Of a stretch of DNA of 64,000 bases, positions 36,859 through 44,909 are shown in pieces. Made by a program: the position numbers and the translations under genes. The stretch covers positions 62,001 to 126,000 of the forward strand of contig JAFGWU010000061.1 in the NCBI GenBank assembly GCA_016936975.1. Direction: 5' to 3'. Source of the DNA: Bacteroidales bacterium (GTDB lineage Bacteria; Bacteroidota; Bacteroidia; Bacteroidales; GCA-2748055). Each line of letters begins with the position of its first letter. Position 1 is the stretch's first letter. The notes under the pieces were generated by a model. The model made no database searches. It saw only the letters and a list, made by a program, of their open reading frames with translations, and was not told where the DNA came from.

Positions 36859-37311
36859 ATGGCCCTTCTGCAGAGCGATCATCACATTTACCGTTTTTCA
36901 AAGCATAAAAATTAAATCACCTGTCAAGGTCCGTTTTCGAAAAAGCGGCTTCATGACGGTACAATCTTCAGAAAAGGATTAAAATAAGAAAAAGAGAGAT
37001 GAAATGCTAATAAACAGAAGGTTTTTTCATGAAATGCGGCTGTAATGGGGTAACCGTAATTATATTCCTGTTCAGGGAGGAAACGGGGTGAAATGAAGGC
37101 GTAAAAGGTTGGTCAATAAAAACGACGGCTTCATCATATGTAATCCGGTCCCTCGTTCAACAGAAACCTCTGTACGTCCGGGAAAACATAACATGACCGG
37201 ATTTAGTAGTTTTCAGACGGGCTGATCTTATTATTGCCCATGAATACTTTAATTTATGTTGTACCTTTACAAGGATCGACCATAAACAGATTAAACCAGG
37301 AGGACCGTGTT
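36859..37311. other. Intergenic region with one inverted repeat
   Basis: 453 bp between divergent genes. An inverted repeat AATCCGGTC (37142-37150) / GACCGGATT (37195-37203) with a 44-base loop lies about 110 bp upstream of the URO-D start. No tRNA, riboswitch or ORF with coding character was found; it presumably carries promoters for both genes. Confidence 0.5.
37298..37303 (+). promoter_or_regulatory. Strong Shine-Dalgarno site fixing the URO-D gene start
   Basis: AGGAGG lies 8 bases before the ATG at 37312. Such sites are uncommon in Bacteroidota. It argues against the longer frame starting TTG at 37234 or ATG at 37240. Confidence 0.65.
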
Positions 37312-38403
37312 ATGCTTAAGCAAAAATTGCCGGTGGACATAGTACTTGCCCCGGAATGGTGGCACAAAAATACGGGGATTACCTTTGACAGGGATTTCTT
37401 TTTCCATCCGGCCCGGCGGGTGGAGTGTGAGCAGAAGATGGAGCAGACGCTTTACGAGCGGTGGGGACGTTACGGGCTGGGCGCCGACAGGGATAAGAAG
37501 CGCCCGGAGCTCGGGGCTGTCCACCTGGCGGCGGGTTTCTTTCTGTCGGAGATCCTGGGGTGCCGGGTTGAATACACGGAAAATCATCCACCGCTGGTGC
37601 ATTGCGACAACAGGGAAAAGCTTCAGGTGAACGCTGAAGGGGCAACACGGTCAGGAACCTATAAAGATTTTGAGTCGTTGTACGATGCCCTTCAGAAGAA
37701 GTACGGTTACCTGACCGGCGATATCAACTGGGGCGGTGTTCTGAATATTGCGCTGGATATCCGCGGACAGCAATTGTTCCTGGACATGGCGCTGGGGGAT
37801 GAAAATGTGCAGGGATTTTTCGATGAGATACACCAGCTCCTGTCACGGTTCCTTTCGCTGGTGGAGCGCAGTACCGGGAGCACCTCCGTATCGGTGAACC
37901 GGGTAGCCCGCTATTTTGACAGGCCGCTCATGCTGCATTCGGAGTGCTCCCATACCATGATCAGCTGTGAAGACTACGAGCGCTACCTGATGAAGTACGA
38001 TATCCTGTGGGCAAAACATAACCGTCCGTTTGGCATACATTATTGCGGGAATGATCCGCATCGATATGCAGAAACCTTTGCGAAGCTGCCCGTGCTGGAT
38101 TTTCTCGACCTGGGATGGGGCGGGGATGTGGCCCTTCTCCGGAAACACCTTCCGGATACTTTTTTTAATATCCGTATCAGTCCGGTCGAGCTGACGCGGA
38201 TGGATACCGTGGAGGTTAAGAACGCGGTGCGCAAGCTGGTAACCGATTCGGGCGACCCTTTCCTTACCGGGGTTTGTTGTATCAATATGGACGATACAGT
38301 GACCGACGATAAGATCGATGCCATCTTTGAGACGGTGGAGGAGATGAGGGGAATGAGCGAATGGTCCTCCTTCGCTAAAGCTTCGGAGGATAAAAGCGAA
38401 TAA
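37312..38403 (+). CDS. Uroporphyrinogen decarboxylase (URO-D) family protein
   Basis: 363 residues from the ATG at 37312. The N-terminus (LPVDIVLAPEWWHKNTGI), LFLDMALGDENVQGFFDEIH, HSECSHTMIS and GIHYCGNDPHRYAETFAKLP fit the URO-D/MtaA/CmuA superfamily. The H-x-C-G-N segment matches the zinc-binding His/Cys region of the corrinoid methyltransferase branch rather than true HemE. No corrinoid protein or methyltransferase partner is nearby, so the reaction is unassigned. The last residues (SSFAKASEDKSE) are encoded by a palindromic repeat and are probably not part of the fold. Confidence 0.75.
   Translation: MLKQKLPVDIVLAPEWWHKNTGITFDRDFFFHPARRVECEQKMEQTLYERWGRYGLGADRDKKRPELGAVHLAAGFFLSEILGCRVEYTENHPPLVHCDNREKLQVNAEGATRSGTYKDFESLYDALQKKYGYLTGDINWGGVLNIALDIRGQQLFLDMALGDENVQGFFDEIHQLLSRFLSLVERSTGSTSVSVNRVARYFDRPLMLHSECSHTMISCEDYERYLMKYDILWAKHNRPFGIHYCGNDPHRYAETFAKLPVLDFLDLGWGGDVALLRKHLPDTFFNIRISPVELTRMDTVEVKNAVRKLVTDSGDPFLTGVCCINMDDTVTDDKIDAIFETVEEMRGMSEWSSFAKASEDKSE
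38365..38390. repeat. Imperfect palindromic element at the 3' end of the URO-D gene
   Basis: TCCTCC and GGAGGA flank a TTCGCTAAAGCTTC core, forming an imperfect palindrome in frame just before the stop. It encodes the tail SSFAKASEDK, a peptide I recall at the C-termini of unrelated proteins in several phyla. This suggests a dispersed element that landed at the gene end. Confidence 0.55.
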
Positions 38404-38406
38404 AGG

Positions 38407-40056
38407 TTATTCCAGGTACCAGTTGGTTTCGTCCAACAGCAGGGAGCGGATGGCTTCCTTGTTGTGGGTGTATTTTTCCGCCACCAGGTCTGCGAGATAC
38501 GAGGGATCCCCCCGGCGCATGGAGACCCGCATCAGGTCGTGGAACCGGTTTCCCTCAAAAGCGGTCTCCAGGGCCAGCTCCTCAATAATCTTATTTTCGA
38601 CAAACAGAACGGAATCCTGCAGGGAAGCCAGCGACGGAATGGCATAAGCGGTTGAGTACTCAACGTTTCCGCATCCACAGGCATGCACCCCGATATTCTG
38701 ATTGAAAGCGATATCCTCAAAATTGGTGTAATCGTAAAATACCCCGGAGGTATCGGTGTATTGGATGAATTTTTCGGCTCTCGGGACGATTGTATCCACA
38801 TCCATGGTCGCGGAGCTCAGTCCGTTCTTCAGCACCGCAAAAGCCAGGTTGGGTTTTCCGGCACGGTTCACAGCCTCGGCATAGCGCAGGTACAATAACC
38901 TGGAGCGGTACACGGCAATCGCTTTCGAGGTGGTGGTGGTCATCAGTGTGAACTTGGTAATCAGATTGTCGGAGCCCGGAACAATCTCTTTGTCGGTGTC
39001 AAAGTCGCCAATATCCTCCGGGGAGATATAGGAACTCAGATTGCCGCGCAGATCCCCCTCTGTAAAGACGGCGGCATTGTGGTAATAAACCTGCCTATTC
39101 CAAATATTGATGGCCGCTTCCGAGGGGATGATCTCCTGGTGGAACCACGACAGGCTGTCCAGGTTGGCGCCCTGTCCGTACTCTGTGGAGCCCGCAATCA
39201 GGGTAATCTGTTCCCTGTTGGCTATTGAGAACATGTCGATCCAGTTCTGATTCTCCGGATCCCTTGAAACAAAGACGCCGTTGTCGACCGTCCAGGTGGA
39301 GGAATAGCGATCATCCACCACGTAACGCTTGTCTTCTATCAGGTCATAATAAACCCTGGCTGCTTTCTCATACTCCCCGTTCCAAAGGTAAAGGTCCCCC
39401 AAAACAAACCGGATGGGGAAATAGGGCTGATCACTTGTTAAATCGACTCCCAGTGAAATGCTTCCCGGCATTTCCACATCTTTCCAGGGCTCGAGGTCCC
39501 CGATCAGGACCGGGAGCAGTTCGTGGACAGAATATTCCGTGTAATTTCCGGCATCCCCGATTGCCAGGATGGGGTCCTCATAATATTTTGCCGTCCCGTA
39601 ATTGAGGGCGATCTGCATATAGGTCCAGGCACGGATGGCTTTTGCCGCAGCAAATTGCTTGTACATCACTTTTTCTGCCTTTGATACCAATGCGGTATCG
39701 ATATTCCGGATCACGTAGTTGCAGTTATTGATGACCGAATAGTAATCGGAGACCCGGTTATAGGGATTATCCGGAGAGATATCAAAGTTGTTGATCTCAT
39801 GCAGGTAGAGACCGGCGTTTTCTGAAACCGTCATCAGGTCGCCCCGCAGTTCCCCCAGCAGGATCGTCCGGTCCGAGAGCTTTTCCAGCCGGGAAAATAT
39901 TCCCACCATGGAATAGATGGTATCTTCCGGAGAATCGAGCTGATGTTCATCCGGAAACGCCAGGCGATCGGAATCGGTATCCAGGAGGGTTTCACATCCG
40001 GAGGTCAGAACGGCAAAGATCAGCAGGCCCGCAAATATTTTGCTTGATGTATTCAT
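38407..40056 (-). CDS. SusD/RagB-family outer-membrane lipoprotein (pair 2)
   Basis: 549 residues from the ATG at 40056, giving the lipoprotein signal MNTSSKIFAGLLIFAVLTSGC (Cys21); the frame is open 13 codons further. Helical TPR-like SusD fold features are visible: INNCNYVIRNIDTAL, AAAKAIRAWTYMQIALNYGT, FVLGDLYLWNGEYEKAARVYYDLI, and the C-terminal ALETAFEGNRFHDLMRVSMRRG. It captures ligand as the lid of the SusC channel encoded immediately upstream. It is the last gene of the seven-gene FAS1/SusCD run, convergent with and 3 bp from the URO-D gene. Confidence 0.9.
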   Translation of the reverse strand: MNTSSKIFAGLLIFAVLTSGCETLLDTDSDRLAFPDEHQLDSPEDTIYSMVGIFSRLEKLSDRTILLGELRGDLMTVSENAGLYLHEINNFDISPDNPYNRVSDYYSVINNCNYVIRNIDTALVSKAEKVMYKQFAAAKAIRAWTYMQIALNYGTAKYYEDPILAIGDAGNYTEYSVHELLPVLIGDLEPWKDVEMPGSISLGVDLTSDQPYFPIRFVLGDLYLWNGEYEKAARVYYDLIEDKRYVVDDRYSSTWTVDNGVFVSRDPENQNWIDMFSIANREQITLIAGSTEYGQGANLDSLSWFHQEIIPSEAAINIWNRQVYYHNAAVFTEGDLRGNLSSYISPEDIGDFDTDKEIVPGSDNLITKFTLMTTTTSKAIAVYRSRLLYLRYAEAVNRAGKPNLAFAVLKNGLSSATMDVDTIVPRAEKFIQYTDTSGVFYDYTNFEDIAFNQNIGVHACGCGNVEYSTAYAIPSLASLQDSVLFVENKIIEELALETAFEGNRFHDLMRVSMRRGDPSYLADLVAEKYTHNKEAIRSLLLDETNWYLE

Positions 40057-40124
40057 TTTTCTAAAATTAATATATACCGGTTTCACTTTCTGCACACATA
40101 AACGTAACCATTCCTTATGAGGGA

Positions 40125-43100
40125 TTACAGGTTCAACTTAATTCCAACGTAATAACTTCTGGTTGAAGGGATCAATCCTGTATCAATTCCCTGCAGAAGC
40201 ACTGCGCTGTGAGCGGAAACTTCCGGATCACGGCCAAGGTAATTGGTCCAGGTCCAGAGATTGTTTACGGAGGCCCAGATGGTAAGGCCTTCGATCACGT
40301 TGTTACTGACGGGTACCGGGTAATGGATCGAGAGGGACTTCAGGCGCAGATAGGATCCCTCTTCAATCCAGCGGTCCGAGAAGCGTGCGTTCCCCATGGG
40401 GTCGCCATAGGAGACTTTCGGCTGTTCGGTTTCCTGTCCCTCGTAATACCAGCGGTTCAGCATTGCGGTGGTCTGGTTGATGAAATCACTTCCCGATTCC
40501 AGTTCGGAGCGAAGGAAGTTGTAGATATCGTTACCGTATGAAAAGGTAAACAGAGCACCGATGGTTATACCCCAGATCCGGATTTTACTGTTGAAGGAGC
40601 CGTAAAAATCGGGGTTCGGGTTGCCGATGATCTGCCGGTCCTTCTCATCGATGATTCCGTCCTCGAAGTGATCGATAAAATGGACATCGCCGGCACCAAA
40701 ATAGTATTCGGTTCCATCGGGATCGATCATTTTCAGGCCGGCCGCTTCGGCCTCGGCTTCCGTATTAAATATGCCATCGGTTTCGTAGCCGAAGAAGACA
40801 CCGGCAGGGTTCCCGGCAGCGGTGAGTATTTCCGCCCCGTAAACCGGGGTTATGAAATCGCCGTCAGGCAGGGACTCTATATTGTTCCGGTAACGACCCA
40901 GGCTGAAGCCCGATTCCCATTTCAGAATGCCGAGGTTCAGCAATTTACCGGTCGCGGAGATTTCAAACCCTTTATTGGTCAATACTCCGCCATTGGACCA
41001 GTAATAACCTGTTCCCGTTGTTTCGGGCAGGGACTTCAGGGTGATCAGATCGCTGGTCCGGTTGCTGTATACATCCGCGGAGAGGGCGATCCGATCGTTC
41101 AGGAGGTTTGCATCCACTCCGAGGTTCAGCTTTGCGGAGGTCTCCCACTGGATCTCCGTATTGGCAATATTTGCAAGAACGAGGCCCACGGCACGGTCCA
41201 TGTAGTGTACCTCCCTGAAATAAGCGCTGCGGGCGTAAGGATCAATGGCGTCGTTCCCCGACAGGCCGAACCCTGCACGGATCTTCAGCAGATCGACAAA
41301 CGAAGCACCTTCCATAAACTTTTCCGAGGAGACCAGCCATGCGGCATTTGCGGAGGGGAAAACGCCCCAGCTGTGATTGAACATTTGAAAACCGCCCCTG
41401 GTTTCACGTCCGAACCTGGAAGAGCCGTCGACCGACACTGCTGCAGTCAGGAAGTAGCGGTTATCGTAACTGTAGTCGACATTGGCATAGTTCGATACGG
41501 AATGGATCCGGTTATTCTCCCCGTAGGTATTCTTAAAATCCTCTTCGGTCAGCAGGTTACGCTTCTGGTCGGAGCCCGAATTGTGTCCCTCTGCGTAATC
41601 CAGCTCAAAATAATTTGAAATATACCGCCAGCCGGCAATGGCGCTTACCCGGTGAACGCCACCGAACAGGTGCTTATAGGTCAGCTGTGTGTCATCGAAG
41701 AGTGCGGTATTTCTCATCTGCTGGTGCCTGAAGACGTTCTCGGAAATACCCAGTCCGGGAATATAGCGGTCTGCCGCGCCGATAATCGGGGTATAATGGG
41801 TTTCCTTCATCCTGTCGAGGCTGTAGTTAAAGAGGGTGCTCAATGTCAGGGAGGGGGTGATCCGGTACACCGGTTTCAGGCCCAGGTTCAACCGGTAATG
41901 CTTATTGGTGTTGAGTGCATTCTGGATGATGGCTGTAGGGTTCCCCACATCGAAATCATCACTGTCTTCCACATCGGTGGTTAACGTTCCCAGGGCCGTG
42001 TATGTGTAGGGATTGAGGAAGGACGCCTTGATCATGGCCAGGTAGGTGGGGGAGGTATAGAAATTCACCCCGTCATCCAGCAGGGTCCGGTCGATATTGG
42101 TAAATCCGATATTCATGCCCAGGGTAACCTGATTTGCCAGGAATATGTCGGCGTTAAAGCGGGTATTGAGCCGTTGCATATCGGTGGTATTCACAACGCC
42201 GGTCACGCCCGTGTACCCCATCGACAGGGCATACAATGCCTTGCTGTCGCCTCCGTTCACGCTGATGTTATAGTTCTGGTATCTTCCCTGCCTGTACACT
42301 TCATCATCCCAATGGGTGAGGTTATGATATTTTTTATAGTCGAGCCGGGAAGGGTCGTCGAGGAGGTAACCCATCTCTTCGAACGATTCGGAGGGTATAT
42401 CGAGGGTTCCCAACAGGTCGGTTGTATAGATACGGAACTGGTCGCCGTCCATGACCGGCAGTGAAACAGGCATTTCTGTGATTCCCCCGGTGGCATTCAC
42501 CACTATTTTTGTAGCCATATCCATTCCCCGGGTGGTATTGACCAGGATCACCCCGTTGCCGCCCTTACTGCCGTACAGTGAGGTCCCGTCCTTGATCACG
42601 GTGACATTTGCGATATCATTCAGGTCGATATCGGCCAGGGGGTTCAATGCGAAACCATTGTGGAGCGACTCCACATCAGCGAAGTTATTCCAGATAACGC
42701 CATCCACCACAAAAAGGGGCTGTGCATCCAGATTGACCGAGTTCAGTCCCCTGATGAACAGGGAGGAGCCGATCCCGGGAACGCCCGATTTTGTGATGGC
42801 ACGCACATCTCCTCCCAGGCGGGATTGGATAACCTCGTCAACCGATACCACCGTAGGGTAACCCATCTCGGAAGTCCCTTTCATGGCCGCTGATGAAACG
42901 GTGGAACGAACAGAACCCGACGGCCCGTCAATGACAGGGTAGAGATCCGTGAAGGAGATTGGATAGAGATCGATCTCCAGCCGTTCTCTCCCTCTCACGG
43001 CAATTTCGCGCGGGTTGTAATCGATGGCCCTCACCAGCAATACCTCTCCGGCGGTGCGGACCCCGATTTCAAACATCCCGTTCTCATCGGTCGTGGCGGC

Positions 43101-43325
43101 AGCTTCTTGGTTGAGTGTCACTATCTGCGCGGCGGCCAGGGGTTCTTTTGTTTTTGCATCACGAACGAGCCCTTTCACGGACCGTACCGCATTGTCCGCT
43201 TCGGGAGGAGTCTGACCGGAGGCAGTGCACCACATCATGAGTATCCCGGCAGACAGGATCATCCGCAGGGAATTCCGAAGGATAAAAGCCCTGATCGTTC
43301 TTGTGAATGTAATCGCTTTTTTCAT
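40125..43325 (-). CDS. SusC/RagA-family TonB-dependent outer-membrane transporter (pair 2)
   Basis: About 1066 residues from the ATG at 43325 (MKKAITFTRTIRAF); eight more codons are possible. Signal peptide ends TASGQ. A carboxypeptidase-like regulatory domain (VKGLVRDAKTKEPLAAAQIV, about 40-120) is followed by a TonB plug (SLFIRGLNSVNLDAQPLFVVDGV, DIANVTVIKDGTSLYGSKGGNGVILV) and a large beta-barrel ending RSYYVGIKLNL. There is no STN domain, so no direct sigma/anti-sigma signalling is expected. It imports ligand with the downstream SusD (68 bp) using TonB energy. Confidence 0.94.
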   Translation of the reverse strand: MKKAITFTRTIRAFILRNSLRMILSAGILMMWCTASGQTPPEADNAVRSVKGLVRDAKTKEPLAAAQIVTLNQEAAATTDENGMFEIGVRTAGEVLLVRAIDYNPREIAVRGRERLEIDLYPISFTDLYPVIDGPSGSVRSTVSSAAMKGTSEMGYPTVVSVDEVIQSRLGGDVRAITKSGVPGIGSSLFIRGLNSVNLDAQPLFVVDGVIWNNFADVESLHNGFALNPLADIDLNDIANVTVIKDGTSLYGSKGGNGVILVNTTRGMDMATKIVVNATGGITEMPVSLPVMDGDQFRIYTTDLLGTLDIPSESFEEMGYLLDDPSRLDYKKYHNLTHWDDEVYRQGRYQNYNISVNGGDSKALYALSMGYTGVTGVVNTTDMQRLNTRFNADIFLANQVTLGMNIGFTNIDRTLLDDGVNFYTSPTYLAMIKASFLNPYTYTALGTLTTDVEDSDDFDVGNPTAIIQNALNTNKHYRLNLGLKPVYRITPSLTLSTLFNYSLDRMKETHYTPIIGAADRYIPGLGISENVFRHQQMRNTALFDDTQLTYKHLFGGVHRVSAIAGWRYISNYFELDYAEGHNSGSDQKRNLLTEEDFKNTYGENNRIHSVSNYANVDYSYDNRYFLTAAVSVDGSSRFGRETRGGFQMFNHSWGVFPSANAAWLVSSEKFMEGASFVDLLKIRAGFGLSGNDAIDPYARSAYFREVHYMDRAVGLVLANIANTEIQWETSAKLNLGVDANLLNDRIALSADVYSNRTSDLITLKSLPETTGTGYYWSNGGVLTNKGFEISATGKLLNLGILKWESGFSLGRYRNNIESLPDGDFITPVYGAEILTAAGNPAGVFFGYETDGIFNTEAEAEAAGLKMIDPDGTEYYFGAGDVHFIDHFEDGIIDEKDRQIIGNPNPDFYGSFNSKIRIWGITIGALFTFSYGNDIYNFLRSELESGSDFINQTTAMLNRWYYEGQETEQPKVSYGDPMGNARFSDRWIEEGSYLRLKSLSIHYPVPVSNNVIEGLTIWASVNNLWTWTNYLGRDPEVSAHSAVLLQGIDTGLIPSTRSYYVGIKLNL

Positions 43326-43350
43326 TATCATCTGATGGTTTGAATGCACC

Positions 43351-44889
43351 CTACTCGGTGACAGGTTCTAAAATGATACAGTCGATTCGCATGATCCGGT
43401 TGAAATCCCCGGACTGCTCCTCTTCGGTGGTTACAGCGTTGATGACCTCCAGTTTTACAGCCACCCTGTCGTAATCCTCGTCGATGATATTCGCGTACTC
43501 GAAATCAAACGGTTCCACCAGCATTTTCGTCATCTGGTCGGGACTGGTCACATTGTCGACAGGAGTGATCCTTTTAATGAATGTGCTTCCGCTAGCCCGG
43601 CGGATATAAGTGAGTATGAACTTCACTTTCGTGGGGATAATATCGGAAGCGTTGACAATGGTACCGGGAACGAAGACACAATATATATTGTAGGTTGCCG
43701 AGAGGGTATTGGGAATTTCAAACTCCACGCTGGCCTCGGAGGAGGTCGGGTCTACCAGGATGTAGCGGTTATCCGACACATCCAGTCCGGAACCAAAACT
43801 GGTCCTCGGAAAAATATTGGATCTGGTATTCACCCTTCCCTCGGAATCCTCGGCTTCAATTCTTATCTCCCTGAACCAGGAAACTGTATCGGCATAAGGC
43901 ATCTGACCGATGACATAGGCCAGTCCGTTGCTGAGGACGACCGGCCCGGTAGCAGGGAACAGGGAAGCCGGGTTATAATAAACGTTACCGGTGGTGGTCA
44001 CCACCGAATCCAGGGTTGCTGGTTCGGTGAGGCGCTCATGGAAGAGCATGTCTTTGACGAGGGTCCACTGGGTCAGTTTGCGCTGCCGGATGGTGCTTCC
44101 GGCATCCCCCGGAAAGTTGAAATAATTTACAATCCGCCCATAGGCTTCGGTCCATGCTGAATTGTCGGGCAGGATCGCCGTGTAAATACTGTCTTCCGAA
44201 TCGATGGCCCCCAGTTTTTCCAGGACCGGGTTGGTCAGAACGAAGACGGTATCAAAAATGGGCTGACCATCCTCGTTCACCCCGATTTCCACGCTGTTGA
44301 CCGGGTCAAAGTCGAGAATATTATTTTCATCCAGGTAGGTGCGCAAAGAATCGAGGTTCTCCGTACGGCCAATATATTCCCAGAGGTTATCCAGGAACGG
44401 GGCATACCCGTCGATCACGTGCACCAGTCCGTTCATGGCCGGCAGGTCAGGCTCCACAACATTGTGATCCGCGAAGCTGAAACCCGAGGCGGAACGTTCA
44501 AAACGGATGTATTTGCCATTCAGCATCCGGACCGACCGGCTCTCGACACCGGAGGTGGTGATCCGGCTCCGGGCAATGTGGTTCCTGACGATTTCCAGTA
44601 CCAGCCTGGTATCCGTGGTATCGACTCCGCTGAGGGCCTCATTCACCGGGGCCCAGACGGTAAACGACTGGGAGGCATCCAGGAGTTCATCATAACCGGT
44701 TATCTGAAGCATCTTTGAGAAGAGCGACAGGTTGGAATGCTCTTCAATCTGCTCTTTCAGTGTCTTATCCGGAAGATTGAAAGTATCCTCGTCATAGTGT
44801 CTGCCCCACTCATCGCTGCACGTCTGAATAAACAGGGTGCCTGTCAGCAACACGAAGGGCATAAAACGCTTAAGAAAGATTTGATTCAT
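43351..44889 (-). CDS. Fasciclin (FAS1) domain lipoprotein, third in the locus
   Basis: 512 residues from the ATG at 44889 (MNQIFLKRFMPFVLLTGTLF, then IQTC; Cys24); an ATG at 44907 is an alternative, 2 bp after the preceding stop. FAS1 domain 1 spans about residues 40-165 (LFSKMLQITGYDELLDASQS, FTVWAPVNEAL, MNGLVHVIDGYAPF); a divergent domain 2 spans about 165-330 (YTAILPDNSAWTEAYG, LSNGLAYVI). The last 165 residues are a beta-rich, jelly-roll-like domain (EIRIEAEDSEG, YILVDPTSSEASVEFEI, IMRIDCIILEPV). It is probably surface-anchored and may bind the ligand or protein partners of the adjacent SusCD pair. Confidence 0.86.
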   Translation of the reverse strand: MNQIFLKRFMPFVLLTGTLFIQTCSDEWGRHYDEDTFNLPDKTLKEQIEEHSNLSLFSKMLQITGYDELLDASQSFTVWAPVNEALSGVDTTDTRLVLEIVRNHIARSRITTSGVESRSVRMLNGKYIRFERSASGFSFADHNVVEPDLPAMNGLVHVIDGYAPFLDNLWEYIGRTENLDSLRTYLDENNILDFDPVNSVEIGVNEDGQPIFDTVFVLTNPVLEKLGAIDSEDSIYTAILPDNSAWTEAYGRIVNYFNFPGDAGSTIRQRKLTQWTLVKDMLFHERLTEPATLDSVVTTTGNVYYNPASLFPATGPVVLSNGLAYVIGQMPYADTVSWFREIRIEAEDSEGRVNTRSNIFPRTSFGSGLDVSDNRYILVDPTSSEASVEFEIPNTLSATYNIYCVFVPGTIVNASDIIPTKVKFILTYIRRASGSTFIKRITPVDNVTSPDQMTKMLVEPFDFEYANIIDEDYDRVAVKLEVINAVTTEEEQSGDFNRIMRIDCIILEPVTE

Positions 44890-44909
44890 ATCAAACGGCT
44901 TTATCATCT

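Noticed and set aside
36859..37311. Possible tRNA or riboswitch in the 453-bp gap
   Set aside because: A GTTCAA string resembles a T-loop, but no acceptor or anticodon stem can be formed around it and no riboswitch core is visible.
40668..41618. Long forward ORF (316 codons) opposite the second SusC gene
   Set aside because: Antisense shadow of a well-supported TonB-dependent transporter; no domain features.
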